48,382 nt of DNA, from positions 1-48,382 of the forward strand of contig CANGYY010000021.1 of assembly GCA_947458585.1 (NCBI GenBank), read 5' to 3'. The position numbers and the translations under genes are program-made. Under the pieces are notes generated by a model, which saw only the letters and a list, made by a program, of their open reading frames with translations, did not search any database and was not told the origin of the DNA. Every line of letters starts with the position of its first letter. Within the stretch, counting starts at the first letter, position 1. This DNA comes from Cyclobacteriaceae bacterium. GTDB taxonomy: Bacteria > Bacteroidota > Bacteroidia > Cytophagales > Cyclobacteriaceae. Shown piece by piece: positions 33,001-42,691 of the stretch.

Positions 33001-33915
33001 TTACTTCTTGCTGTATTCAAACAGCTTTCTTTTTTCTTCTTTCGTCAATCCTTCGTAGCCCTTTTCGGCAATTTTATCCAAAATTTTATCCACCTCTTCC
33101 TGACTTAAGGATTCCTTAGCGACCGACTGCGTTTGCTCAGTCTTTGCAGATCGAGATCCAGTGGAAGTTGGTCTTCGGTAGCTCACTTTAGGAGCTCTCC
33201 TGCTGAACAGGTTTTCGAAAAACATCCCAATTTTTTGAATAGGCATGCCCAAGTCCCAACCTTTTCGCAACAAGAAGATGTAGCCAAAGCCAAGCATCGC
33301 CCCTCCCAGATGGGCAATTTCTCCCCCTGCATTTTCCCCAATCGAGTTGGCAAAAGATAGGAGGATATAGAATGCAGCGATGTAGACAATTTTGACAGGC
33401 CCTAGTAGAAAAAGGAAAAAAGTTGTTTGCGGGGCAAGTGTAGCCGCACCTACCACCACCGCAAATACTCCTGCGCTGGCTCCCAGCATGAGGGAACTGT
33501 CTACATTCTGGGAGAAATAAGGGGCAACATTGTAGATCAAAACATAAAATCCAGCCCCAAAAAGCCCCCCCAAGAGGTATAGGTTGGTTAGTCGCCTACT
33601 TCCGATGTATTGATGGACGAGCTGTCCGAAATAGTAGAGGAAAAGCAGGTTGAACAAAATATGGAAAAGCCCTTCATGCAAGAACATGTAGGTAAAGGGA
33701 GCCCAAGGCTGGGTAGCAAGCGTGGAAACGGAAGCGGGCATCATGATCCATTCCATCCCCTCTTTGTACAACGCTCCATAGCCACTGAGTGTCAAGAATA
33801 CCCGCGCAATGAGCAGTACAAAAAAGGCAATCAGATTGATCGCCAACAACTTGTACAAGCTATTGTCTTGTCGATTGAAGGCGTTTTTTAAATTATCCCA
33901 AAAGCTTGAATACAT
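33001..33915 (-). CDS. Rhomboid-family intramembrane serine protease, copy 2 of the pair
   Basis: This 304-residue membrane protease has about six helices, the catalytic serine in GASAG (about residue 150) and histidine in AHLGG. A conserved HILFN segment of the second helix helps form the oxyanion site. A cytosolic C-terminal tail of about 100 residues is basic, then acidic. The frame opens at a GTG (33966) inside the preceding gene; the ATG at 33915 fits, one base after the stop of the upstream rhomboid gene. It cleaves transmembrane substrates, unknown here. Confidence 0.9.
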   Translation of the reverse strand: MYSSFWDNLKNAFNRQDNSLYKLLAINLIAFFVLLIARVFLTLSGYGALYKEGMEWIMMPASVSTLATQPWAPFTYMFLHEGLFHILFNLLFLYYFGQLVHQYIGSRRLTNLYLLGGLFGAGFYVLIYNVAPYFSQNVDSSLMLGASAGVFAVVVGAATLAPQTTFFLFLLGPVKIVYIAAFYILLSFANSIGENAGGEIAHLGGAMLGFGYIFLLRKGWDLGMPIQKIGMFFENLFSRRAPKVSYRRPTSTGSRSAKTEQTQSVAKESLSQEEVDKILDKIAEKGYEGLTKEEKRKLFEYSKK

Positions 33916-33916
33916 C

Positions 33917-34708
33917 TTAGTAGAAGCTATTTCTATTTCTTTTCCACACGTATACCAGAATGGCACCTACCACGAGGCCACTCAAGTGTGCAAAGTGGGC
34001 GACGTTATCGGAAGGACTGGTAATTAATATATTGTACACCGTGTACAGACCATAGAACGTGACCATGTACTTGGCCTTAATCGGAATAGGAGGGAAAAGC
34101 AAAAAGAGTTGGGTATTCGGGAAGAGCATCCCAAAAGCAATCAAGATCCCGAAAAGTGCGCCCGAGGCACCGACCATGGGTTGGTTGACTTGCAGCTGCA
34201 AAATGGTATTCAAGGTTTGCTCCGCACGCTGGATATTCATGGGATCTTCTGGATTCCTGCTGTATTGATCCACAAAGTCAAATACTTCAGGTGTAAAATA
34301 ACCTCTGTTTTCAATCACCAAACGGTTGAAATATTCAGGATCTGGATCTGCTTCAAAGGCCAGTACTTTTTCCTCTAAGGTGCGGTATTGAACCAAGGTA
34401 TACCCGGAGTAGAGCACACCAGCTCCCATCCCACAGACCATCCAGAGAATGAATAGCTTCTTAGGTCCCAAAAACTGTTCCAGCAGTGGCCCGAAGATCA
34501 GGAGACCGAACAAGTTGCTGAAGAGGTGCCAGAAGTCGGCATGCATAAACATGTAGGAGAGAAATTGGAAGGGCTTGAAGTACGAGCTTTGGATATTGTA
34601 CAGGGCAAACCATTCATTCAGGGGCGGGAATACAAAATTGGCCACCAAAAAAACAGCGATGTTGATCAGCAACAGATTTTTAACGACCGGGGTGATGTTT
34701 CTAAACAT
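33917..34708 (-). CDS. Rhomboid-family intramembrane serine protease, copy 1 of the pair
   Basis: The 263-residue protein has the rhomboid signature: HLFSN in helix 2, catalytic serine in GASGA, and histidine in HFAHLSG. A loop of about 70 residues rich in acidic and aromatic residues (about 110-180) is inserted between helices, which is longer than in typical family members. Start and stop are each one base from the neighbours (34710 and 33915), a tight operon with mutL upstream and a second rhomboid downstream. The pair is diverged, not recent. Confidence 0.9.
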   Translation of the reverse strand: MFRNITPVVKNLLLINIAVFLVANFVFPPLNEWFALYNIQSSYFKPFQFLSYMFMHADFWHLFSNLFGLLIFGPLLEQFLGPKKLFILWMVCGMGAGVLYSGYTLVQYRTLEEKVLAFEADPDPEYFNRLVIENRGYFTPEVFDFVDQYSRNPEDPMNIQRAEQTLNTILQLQVNQPMVGASGALFGILIAFGMLFPNTQLFLLFPPIPIKAKYMVTFYGLYTVYNILITSPSDNVAHFAHLSGLVVGAILVYVWKRNRNSFY

Positions 34709-34709
34709 G

Positions 34710-36557
34710 TTATTTTGCGAAGAAGGCGTGTATGCTTGTTAAATCCAATTTCACGAAGGTTTTGTTTCCAGAAGGGGAATAATTTGGATTCGGACAGGCA
34801 AAAAGTTGCCCTACCAAGGTTTCCATCTCCTGTGCATCGAGCTTTTGACCCTTCTTTAATGCAGCTCTTTTGGAAAGAGATCGGGCCAAATTTTCTCTTT
34901 TGTCTAGGGAAAGTTCGTTTTTGAAATTTTTAAACTGCTCAATCAGTCCTTCAAAAAGTTCCTTTTCATTTTTTTCTTGCGTTTCTGCCGGCACGCCTCG
35001 GATGACCACGGTGTCTTTACCAAATTCCTCCACTTGAAAGCCAAGGCTGGTCAGCTCAGGAAGCATGTCCATCACCAAGGCAAAATCTGCCGGATTTAAG
35101 GTCAGTGCAGTAGGAAATAAGCATTGCTGCGAAGCACCCTGGGTGGATTGCAGTTGCTTGAGGTAGCGCTCGTAGAGAATCCGTTCGTGGGCCAATTGCT
35201 GCTCCACGATGAGCAGCCCCGTGGACATCTGCGCTACGATGTAGCTTTTTTCAACTTGAAAGGTAGTTCCTGTGCCAGCAGCAGCTTCCTGCTGCAATGC
35301 CAAGCTCACCTCTCCTGCTGTAGCTCGGCTTGGAAACGTGAGGAGCTCTTGCTCTTGATCTGAAAATCCAGGGGATTGCTGGGAGGTGGATTGGGGAGTA
35401 TGTCCTTCAAATAGGCGCTCCCAACCTGAAACGGATGCACGTTGAAACTCCGGGGTATTGTAGGTTTTGTAGCTGTATTCCCGGTCCACATCCAAGGAAG
35501 TTTGGGGATTTTTGGTCCAGTTTTCTTGAAAGTTAACATCCATGCTAAAGTCGAGCGCAGGCATGACCTGGTGTGCGCCAAGAGCCTGTTTGACCGCGGA
35601 GCGGATTACGGCGTAAATGGTTCGCTCGTCCTCAAACTTGATTTCTGTTTTGGTCGGATGCACATTGATATCGATGGTAGCGGGATCAATGTCCAAGAAT
35701 AAAACGTAGAAGGGGTGTTGATCTGCTTGAATCAAGCCTTCGTAGGCAGTATTTACTGCATGGTGGAGGTAGCTACTCTTGATGTAGCGATTGTTGACAA
35801 AGAAAAATTGTTCTCCTCGCGTTTTTTTGGCGTATTCCGGCTTGCCTACATAACCTTTGATACTGAGGTGCGGGGTAGCTTCCTCGCAAGGTACCAACTG
35901 ATTTTGGATTCCTTTTCCAAAAATTCCCACGATACGCTGGCTCAATTTGCCTGGAAGCAGGTTGTAGGTTTCTAATTCTCCCTGGTGCAGGGAAAAGGCA
36001 ATTTCTGGATAGGAAAGGGCCACTCGCTGAAATTCGTCTACAATATGCCGCATTTCTACGGGGTTGGACTTCAAGAAATTTCTTCGTGCGGGCACGTTGA
36101 AAAACAAGTTTTTCATGGCCACAGAAGTCCCGACAGGAAGTGCTGCTGGTTCTTGCTTTTTAACTTCCGAACCTTCAATTTGAATCAGGGTGCCTACTTC
36201 CGCTTCTTGGGTTTTGGTTTTGAGTTCCACCTGTGCCACAGCAGCAATGGAAGCCATGGCTTCGCCTCGAAAGCCAAATGTGCGAATGGCAAAAAGGTCC
36301 TGTGCCGTACGGATTTTGGAAGTGGCATGCCGCTCAAAACTCATGCGCGCATCGGTAGGGGACATGCCCTTCCCGTTGTCGATCACCTGTATGAGTTGCT
36401 TCCCCGCATCCTTGACCACTACTTGGATTTGAGTGGCTCCCGCATCTACCGCATTCTCAAGGAGTTCCTTGAGTGCAGATGCAGGGCGTTGAACTACCTC
36501 ACCAGCAGCAATTTGATTGGCAATGGCATCGGGAAGTAGCTGAATGAAATCAGGCAT
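34710..36557 (-). CDS. mutL: DNA mismatch repair protein MutL with a decayed endonuclease motif
   Basis: MutL couples mismatch recognition by MutS to strand removal. The 615-residue protein has an intact GHKL ATPase: E34 and N35 in ELLENAVDAG, GKGMS (62-66) and GFRGEA (95-100). The C-terminal nuclease motif DQHAx2Ex4E is degenerate: residues 452-463 read EQQLAHERILYE, without the metal-binding D and H. The CPHGRP motif is replaced by CPNPNYSPSG (588-597). It therefore probably lacks the latent nicking activity of most bacterial MutL proteins. It overlaps the upstream gene by 8 bases. Confidence 0.94.
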   Translation of the reverse strand: MPDFIQLLPDAIANQIAAGEVVQRPASALKELLENAVDAGATQIQVVVKDAGKQLIQVIDNGKGMSPTDARMSFERHATSKIRTAQDLFAIRTFGFRGEAMASIAAVAQVELKTKTQEAEVGTLIQIEGSEVKKQEPAALPVGTSVAMKNLFFNVPARRNFLKSNPVEMRHIVDEFQRVALSYPEIAFSLHQGELETYNLLPGKLSQRIVGIFGKGIQNQLVPCEEATPHLSIKGYVGKPEYAKKTRGEQFFFVNNRYIKSSYLHHAVNTAYEGLIQADQHPFYVLFLDIDPATIDINVHPTKTEIKFEDERTIYAVIRSAVKQALGAHQVMPALDFSMDVNFQENWTKNPQTSLDVDREYSYKTYNTPEFQRASVSGWERLFEGHTPQSTSQQSPGFSDQEQELLTFPSRATAGEVSLALQQEAAAGTGTTFQVEKSYIVAQMSTGLLIVEQQLAHERILYERYLKQLQSTQGASQQCLFPTALTLNPADFALVMDMLPELTSLGFQVEEFGKDTVVIRGVPAETQEKNEKELFEGLIEQFKNFKNELSLDKRENLARSLSKRAALKKGQKLDAQEMETLVGQLFACPNPNYSPSGNKTFVKLDLTSIHAFFAK

Positions 36558-36951
36558 TTTTTCTACTCTTGAGGAATCTGAGTAAATAATAAACTCCCCC
36601 TATACCTGCGGCGGTGTAGCCCATGTAGGTAAATATTTGTGGTCCAACGTAAATGTATCCAAATGCCGAAAGCACCATCCCTAGGAAGAGAAAGGTCCGG
36701 AGAAGCGTAGAGGAATTGAATACTGCATTTTCACGCGGCTTATTGGATCTGAAAGTAGAAAATGAACCCTTCATCATGGGACGTCTTGGGGAGTGGGCGT
36801 CGCTGTCTTGCTCAAGTTCTCCCTCCTGTTCCAATTCCATTTTTATGCGGGAAGTACGCTCCTCGATTTCTTCTTTGATTGGGTCGTAATACCTAGGCTT
36901 GATTGCAAAACGTTGATGAGAGGCGGTTCTAAAAATAGTAGGCAATTTCAT
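36550..36951 (-). CDS. Small two-helix membrane protein upstream of mutL
   Basis: The 133-residue protein has a charged N-terminal half with FAIKPRYYDPIKEEIEERT, a basic linker, and two hydrophobic helices (about 83-100 and 105-126). It is conserved, to my knowledge, in Cytophagales next to mutL, but no function is known. Its stop overlaps the mutL start by 8 bases, so it is the first gene of a four-gene operon with mutL and two rhomboids. Confidence 0.65.
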   Translation of the reverse strand: MKLPTIFRTASHQRFAIKPRYYDPIKEEIEERTSRIKMELEQEGELEQDSDAHSPRRPMMKGSFSTFRSNKPRENAVFNSSTLLRTFLFLGMVLSAFGYIYVGPQIFTYMGYTAAGIGGVYYLLRFLKSRKNA

Positions 36952-37199
36952 AAGGCGCTATTTTTTCCAAAAAGGGAAAGAGATCAGTTGGGATGAAGCC
37001 TGATTTGCTACAAGCTAAGCAGGTTTTTCTGGTAAGAAAAATCCAAACTCAAGTTGAAGTATTCCAAACTTTTGTAACTTGAAATTAAGTCTTTTTTTTG
37101 TAGGGCTTGCTTAAATCTGTATCCTAGTTTGGGATGCTGAAAAAGCCTGTTCCTGGAACAAATTTAAGTAAAAATATAGAATTAAACTGAATCTCTTCC

Positions 37200-40142
37200 A
37201 TGGCGGCAATCCAATGGTTTTTACTTTCATGGATACTTTTAGGAAGTCTTTTTTCTCCGGAAAAACCAACTCTCAAGATCCTAAATCCGGATCCCCTGGA
37301 GAGTAAAGCGGTCGATTTGCAGCAACTTTGGGTAGACAGTGTGTTTCATGCCTTGACTTTTGAGGAGCGACTAGGTCAACTGTTTATGGTAGCGGCCTAT
37401 TCCAATAAGGATCAGCGACATGTGAACGAAATTTCTGCGCTTATCCAAAAGGAAAATTTAGGAGGACTCATTTTTTTCCAAGGAGGCCCCAATCGGCAAG
37501 CGCGGCTAACCAATTTTTACCAAGCCCAAGCAAAAACTCCCTTGTTTATTGCCATGGATGCGGAATGGGGCATTGGTATGCGCCTGGACTCCACGCTCAA
37601 TTTTCCAAAAGCCATGACCTTAGGGGCCATCCAAGACCCCAATTTGGTGCACGAAATGGGAGCGGAAATTGCCAGGCAGTTTCGCGTGTTGGGCATGCAT
37701 GTCAATTTTGCTCCTGTGGTGGATGTCAATTCCAATCCTGAAAATCCCGTAATCGGATTTCGTGCTTTCGGAGAAGACAAGGAGGGGGTAACTCAGCGAG
37801 CCATTGCCTACATGAAGGGACTGCAAGAGAATGGGGTCTTGGCCAATGCGAAGCATTTTCCAGGACATGGAGACACCGAAACAGACAGTCACCACACCCT
37901 CCCGCTCATCTCTCACTCTGAAAAAAGAATTTGGGACATCGATCTCTACCCCTACCAAAAGTTGTTTAAAGAAAATTTGATGTCTGTGATGGTGGCCCAC
38001 CTCAACGTCCCCAGCCTAGACTCCGCATCACAAGTCCCTACGAGCCTTTCCAAGGCAGTGGTCACGGACCTTTTGCAGGAGCAACTAAAATTTCAAGGCT
38101 TAATTTTTACGGATGCCCTCAACATGAGCGGGGTAACGAATCGGAAAAAACCCGGTGAGGTGGAACTCAAAGCATTACTTGCCGGCAACGATATTCTCCT
38201 CCATTCAGAAGATATTTCAAAAGCAAAAGTGCTCATCCTAGAAGCCGTAGCCCAAGGACTAATCAGCGAAGAAGAAATCAATCGCCGAGTAAAAAAAGTA
38301 CTCAAAGCCAAGTATTGGGCAGGTCTCCATCGGTATGCCCCCATAGACACCTATAAAATCGCCGATAAATTGACCACCCAGGCGACTACTGAAGTGATCG
38401 AAAAACTCTATGGAGAAGCCATTACGGTGGCGGCAAACAAAAATGACTTGCTCCCCATCGGGCAGTTGGACTTGAAAAAAATCGCCAGCATTACCATTGG
38501 AGACGAAGGCAGTGTATTTAGCACTTACCTCAATCAGTATACGCAAGTGGATCACTTTTCCCTGCCCAAAGCCTCTACCGAGTCCGCACATTACAACTTG
38601 ATGAAGCAAGTAGAAGACTACGACATCGTCGTGGTGGGCCTGATGGGCATCAGCAACAACCCCCAGCGGAATTTTGGCCTTGCCCCAGGGGATTTAGCGC
38701 TCATCCGAGAACTGGAAAAGCGCCAACAAGTGGTCACCGTACTCTTTGGCAATGTCTATGCTTCCAAATTCTTAGAGGGATTGGAACATGTGGTCTTTGC
38801 CTATGAGAATTCCCCCTTTACCCAAAAACTTGTACCTCAAATTTTATTTGGTGCTCGCCCTGCAAAAGGTAGCCTACCGGTGACGGTCAGTGAGCAATTT
38901 ACCCAAGGGGTGGGTGGGCTCTTGACCCCACAAAATCGACTGGCTTACGGTAGCCCCGAAAGCGTAGGAATGAATGGGCAGAAATTGGATAAAATTGATG
39001 GGGTGGTGGCTGAAATGATTGCGGCAAAAGCAGCCCCTGGCGCACGTGTGCTCGTTGTGAAGGAGGGTACGGTGATTTTTGATCGATCCTACGGACACCT
39101 AGATTACGAAAAGTCTGCCCCAGTGACCTCCGAAACTGTTTATGATTTGGCATCGGTCACGAAGGTAGCGGCTACCACGCTTGCTGCCATGTTTTTGCAT
39201 AGTCGTGGGGAACTTGATCTCAACAAAACAATAGGAGACTACCTCCCCGAATTGAAAAAAACGAATAAAGGGGGGATTATCTTGAAGGATTTATTGGCCC
39301 ATGAAGCTGGTTTGAAAGCATTCATCCCCCACTATACCAAAACGTTGACTTCGGGAAAATGGAATCCTACCTACTACAAGGATTCAATCAGCGAAGGCTA
39401 TACCCTTCCTGTCTCCAATGAAATGTTTGCCCAAATGAGCTTACGCGACAGCTTGTGGAAATGGACCGTAGATTCCGAACTTTTACCCAAACCCCATGGC
39501 TACGTGTACTCCGATCTGACCATGTACTTCATGCAAGAAGTGATCGAACGTATCGTAAATCAGCCTTTGAATGAATTTGTGGAACAAAATTTTTACGCTC
39601 CGCTTGGCTTGCGGACGCTCACATTTAAGCCTTTTGAAAAAATGTCTCTTTCACAAATCGCCCCTACTGAGCATGATGTGGCCTTTCGCGGGAGACAAAT
39701 CCAAGGCTATGTGCACGACCCTGGAGCAGCGATGTACGGCGGAGTGGCCGGCCATGCGGGGCTGTTTGGTACCGCCCAAGACCTAGCCATAGTCTTTCAA
39801 CTTCTTTTGAATAAAGGAACCTACGGGGATGTCGCCTTACTCAAACCCGAAACCATCGAGGCATTTACCAAGCGACAGTCCAAATTAAGTCGGCGAGGAT
39901 GGGGATGGGATAAGCCCGAACCTGAAAAGGGAAAAGGTGGTTCCGCAGGGAAATTGGCTCCGAAAAGCACTTTCGGACATACTGGATTTACAGGTACTTG
40001 CGTATGGGCTGACCCGGAAAACCAGCTCACCTACATCTTCCTTTCCAACCGAGTCTATCCTCAAGCGAATAATAACACCCTGCTTGATTTAGGGATTCGC
40101 ACCCAAATTCATGACCTCATTTATGAGGCATTGAAATTTTAG
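37200..40142 (+). CDS. NagZ-type beta-N-acetylhexosaminidase fused to a beta-lactamase/PBP-like domain
   Basis: The 980-residue protein carries an N-terminal export signal and a GH3 domain (about 45-400) with the NagZ-type loop KHFPGHGDTETDSHH (near 217-231) and the nucleophile aspartate in FTDALNMSG (near 302). A second GH3 domain (about 400-590) follows. A serine beta-lactamase-like fold (about 600-980) has S652-V-T-K655, a YSD motif in place of YxN, and HTG near 926. Both parts suggest action on peptidoglycan or muropeptides at the envelope. The link between the two activities is inferred. The gene stands alone. Confidence 0.92.
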   Translation: MAAIQWFLLSWILLGSLFSPEKPTLKILNPDPLESKAVDLQQLWVDSVFHALTFEERLGQLFMVAAYSNKDQRHVNEISALIQKENLGGLIFFQGGPNRQARLTNFYQAQAKTPLFIAMDAEWGIGMRLDSTLNFPKAMTLGAIQDPNLVHEMGAEIARQFRVLGMHVNFAPVVDVNSNPENPVIGFRAFGEDKEGVTQRAIAYMKGLQENGVLANAKHFPGHGDTETDSHHTLPLISHSEKRIWDIDLYPYQKLFKENLMSVMVAHLNVPSLDSASQVPTSLSKAVVTDLLQEQLKFQGLIFTDALNMSGVTNRKKPGEVELKALLAGNDILLHSEDISKAKVLILEAVAQGLISEEEINRRVKKVLKAKYWAGLHRYAPIDTYKIADKLTTQATTEVIEKLYGEAITVAANKNDLLPIGQLDLKKIASITIGDEGSVFSTYLNQYTQVDHFSLPKASTESAHYNLMKQVEDYDIVVVGLMGISNNPQRNFGLAPGDLALIRELEKRQQVVTVLFGNVYASKFLEGLEHVVFAYENSPFTQKLVPQILFGARPAKGSLPVTVSEQFTQGVGGLLTPQNRLAYGSPESVGMNGQKLDKIDGVVAEMIAAKAAPGARVLVVKEGTVIFDRSYGHLDYEKSAPVTSETVYDLASVTKVAATTLAAMFLHSRGELDLNKTIGDYLPELKKTNKGGIILKDLLAHEAGLKAFIPHYTKTLTSGKWNPTYYKDSISEGYTLPVSNEMFAQMSLRDSLWKWTVDSELLPKPHGYVYSDLTMYFMQEVIERIVNQPLNEFVEQNFYAPLGLRTLTFKPFEKMSLSQIAPTEHDVAFRGRQIQGYVHDPGAAMYGGVAGHAGLFGTAQDLAIVFQLLLNKGTYGDVALLKPETIEAFTKRQSKLSRRGWGWDKPEPEKGKGGSAGKLAPKSTFGHTGFTGTCVWADPENQLTYIFLSNRVYPQANNNTLLDLGIRTQIHDLIYEALKF

Positions 40143-40153
40143 GAATAGGCAGC

Positions 40154-42088
40154 CTAGTTTCCCTTGATCTCAATTACTTTGAACTCCGTACGGCGGTTGG
40201 TCTGATGCTCCTCCTCGGTTTGTGCATTTGGAACCAGAAGCTTCGTTTCTCCATAGCCCTTCGCCACCAATCGATCCGCAGCAATCCCTTGGCTTACCAA
40301 GTAATCTACCGCCGACTGAGCGCGCTGCTGCGAAAGTGTCAGGTTGTAGTCATCGCTAGATCTGGAATCCGTATGGGAGCTCAATTCGATGCGAATGGAA
40401 GGATTGTCCTTCAGGATTTTGACCAATTTGTCCAATTCAGGCGAAGCATCGGAACGGATATCTGCCTTATTCAAGTCGTAATAAATATTGTCAAGGACAA
40501 TGGCTTTCTCCAAAATCAATTGATCCAAAACGATTGTGGTATCCAAAGTAATGTTGGTCACTTCTTGAATCAAGTTGGCTGGATCCGGAGTCTTGCCCTT
40601 GGTGGTGTAGGGGAAAGATTTGGAAAAATACCCACTTCTAGAAGCAATGATGCTGTATTCACTTTCTGGGGAAAGGGTAAACCGAACTCTTCCTTGGGCA
40701 TTTGACATATCTCCACCCAATTGACGCTTGTCTCCACCATACAAGACCACGCGGGTTTGAGGCAAAACTGCTTCCTTGCCATCTGCTTTGACTTCCTTGG
40801 TGTAGACGTTGAGCAATACATTGACGATTTTTGGTTTGGGGGTCTTGTCCTCAAAAAAGTAGATGTCGTCATCCCCTTTTCCACCAGCACGGTTGGAGGA
40901 AATAAACCCTGTTTTGGGGTATTCGGTAAAGAAAATTCCAAAATCATCACCTTGGCTATTGAAGCTTGGACCTAGATTGCTGACGATTTGAATGCCATCC
41001 TGATTTTTTTCAGCTACAAAAAGGTCCAGCTTCCCCAAGCCAGGATGTCCATCCGAAGCAAAGAAAAATTTTCCATCCTTAGTAGACCTAGGAAACAATT
41101 CATTGCCTGCGGTATTGATGGTAGATCCTAGATTAACGGCATTGCCAAAATCCCCATTGGCAAGTTTGGTCGCCTTGTACAAATCTATTCCGCCAAAGCC
41201 TCCTGGTCGGTTGGAAGCAAAATAGAGTTCCGCACCATCACTTGAGAAGGCAGGGGTAGAATTCCACCAGGTGTCTTCCTCATTGACAGGCATCCAGATG
41301 GGTTGGGTAAATCCCGCGCCTCGAAAGTAAGACACAAAGAGCATGGTTTCGGGGTAATCCTTTGAAGACAGGGAATTTCCTCGTGCATAAATCAGCGTAT
41401 TTCCATCGGGGCTAATGGCCAAAGCCGCTTGATTGAGTCCCTCCTCATTTTCAAATTCAGGCAAAAGTTCCACTCCAGCAGCATCCACTTTTAGTCCCTG
41501 GGCTCTAGCGCGAAAGAGTTGGTGGTAGCCTGAGCCAGTGGCAGGATAGAGTCGAGAAGAAGCTCTCCCCGAAGTAAAATACAGGAAGTCCTCGCTAATC
41601 ACTGGGGCATAATCGGCACCAGCGCTATTCAATTCGTTGTAGTTGACCAACTGGTAGTTGGTGTAGTAATCGGTAATTCCTGCCACCTTGGGAAGGGCTG
41701 AAAGCTCCTGCTTGACGCGGGCTTGAAGACGCTCGTCCGAAGTAGATGCAGCCGCAGCTTCAAAGGCAAGTTTGGCTTCCTCCCATTTTTGGTTGGCCTT
41801 CAAACTTTGGCCCAAGAAAAAATAGGTATTGAAATTGGGATCTTCTTTGGCTAATCTTTGGTAATGAGGCAAGGAGGCTTCAATGCGATTGGAAAGTCGG
41901 TAACTTTCTGCCAGCAGTCGACGAGCGGATAGGTTGCTGGAGTCCTTGGCCAACACCTGACTGAAGGTAGCAATGGCGTACTGGTATTGACCCGAGAGGT
42001 ACTGTTCATTCCCCTTTTCAAAAAGGCTTTTGCAAGACCCAAGCAGGAGCAGTGTAAAAAGAGCCAGTGCAGAAAAAATGGATTTCAT
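40154..42088 (-). CDS. PorE-like OmpA-family lipoprotein (TPR, propeller, OmpA domain)
   Basis: The 644-residue lipoprotein has lipobox LLGSC and then TPR repeats (about 20-130). A beta-propeller of PD40/WD40-like blades follows (about 150-410; motifs ISPDGNTLIYARG, FSSDGAELYFASN, STKDGKFFFASD). Next comes a carboxypeptidase regulatory-like domain (about 420-500) and a C-terminal OmpA peptidoglycan-binding domain (LSSHTDSRSSDDYNLTLSQ). This domain order matches PorE, which anchors the type IX secretion machine to peptidoglycan. Several paralogues exist in such genomes, so the exact role is uncertain. Confidence 0.82.
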   Translation of the reverse strand: MKSIFSALALFTLLLLGSCKSLFEKGNEQYLSGQYQYAIATFSQVLAKDSSNLSARRLLAESYRLSNRIEASLPHYQRLAKEDPNFNTYFFLGQSLKANQKWEEAKLAFEAAAASTSDERLQARVKQELSALPKVAGITDYYTNYQLVNYNELNSAGADYAPVISEDFLYFTSGRASSRLYPATGSGYHQLFRARAQGLKVDAAGVELLPEFENEEGLNQAALAISPDGNTLIYARGNSLSSKDYPETMLFVSYFRGAGFTQPIWMPVNEEDTWWNSTPAFSSDGAELYFASNRPGGFGGIDLYKATKLANGDFGNAVNLGSTINTAGNELFPRSTKDGKFFFASDGHPGLGKLDLFVAEKNQDGIQIVSNLGPSFNSQGDDFGIFFTEYPKTGFISSNRAGGKGDDDIYFFEDKTPKPKIVNVLLNVYTKEVKADGKEAVLPQTRVVLYGGDKRQLGGDMSNAQGRVRFTLSPESEYSIIASRSGYFSKSFPYTTKGKTPDPANLIQEVTNITLDTTIVLDQLILEKAIVLDNIYYDLNKADIRSDASPELDKLVKILKDNPSIRIELSSHTDSRSSDDYNLTLSQQRAQSAVDYLVSQGIAADRLVAKGYGETKLLVPNAQTEEEHQTNRRTEFKVIEIKGN

Positions 42089-42125
42089 CGGACAGCAAGT
42101 GAAGTCTAGAGGTGAATATGGGGAA

Positions 42126-42614
42126 TTAATTTGGAAAATAGGTGCTCAGCCAACTTTTTGACAGTGGGAGCCAAAGTTCAGAAAGATCCCCCTTGGTGTG
42201 AATTTGGGGTTGAATGACCTCCAGGTCTGGAGTGATTTCCCCGCTACTGATTCTGGATTTAATTCCAAGTGCAGGCAACACCTGTAGCTGACCGGCTTGG
42301 TTTCGTAAGGTGAGCTTGCCTTGATCCACCAAATTGACTCCTAAGTGTTGCTCCAAATTTCGTAAAGTCCGAACGGAAGAATCAATGGAACAGCCTGAGG
42401 CTCCCAACTGACTTTCATCCACCGCAAGTACGATGAGCTGCTCGTACAAAACCGCAAAAGAAGTAGGCATCCCATTGCCATGGGTAGCCCATTCCCCACA
42501 AAAATCTTTCAGGGTTGACTGAATCAAGGCCTGTTCGTCAGCGGTAAACTTACGAGCCGAAACATAAATCCAGACCCTTGAACTGTCTGGTAGCTGGTCA
42601 AAAGGAAGGTACAT
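42126..42614 (-). CDS. Conserved Bacteroidota protein of unknown function
   Basis: The 162-residue protein has no membrane segment or signal. It shows conserved motifs CGEWATHGNGM, VDESQLGASGCSIDSSVR and LPFDQLPDSSRVWIY, which I know from a Bacteroidota-wide family sometimes mislabelled ABC transporter ATPase; it has no Walker motifs. The frame opens upstream at a TTG (42662), but the ATG at 42614 fits better. It lies between the Fe-S protein gene and the PorE-like gene, all on the minus strand. Confidence 0.75.
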   Translation of the reverse strand: MYLPFDQLPDSSRVWIYVSARKFTADEQALIQSTLKDFCGEWATHGNGMPTSFAVLYEQLIVLAVDESQLGASGCSIDSSVRTLRNLEQHLGVNLVDQGKLTLRNQAGQLQVLPALGIKSRISSGEITPDLEVIQPQIHTKGDLSELWLPLSKSWLSTYFPN

Positions 42615-42691
42615 GGTGCTGTAATAATTATTCAAAGAAAAACCCTTTCTGCTTAACGGCAAAAAGGGCCTTTTGGATACAAAAGGTAAAT

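Noticed and set aside
35985-36539. 184-codon plus-strand frame opposite mutL
   Set aside because: It is a shadow of the mutL coding sequence with its codon constraint; other long antisense frames (5847-6347, 29888-30388, 40205-40705) were rejected for the same reason.
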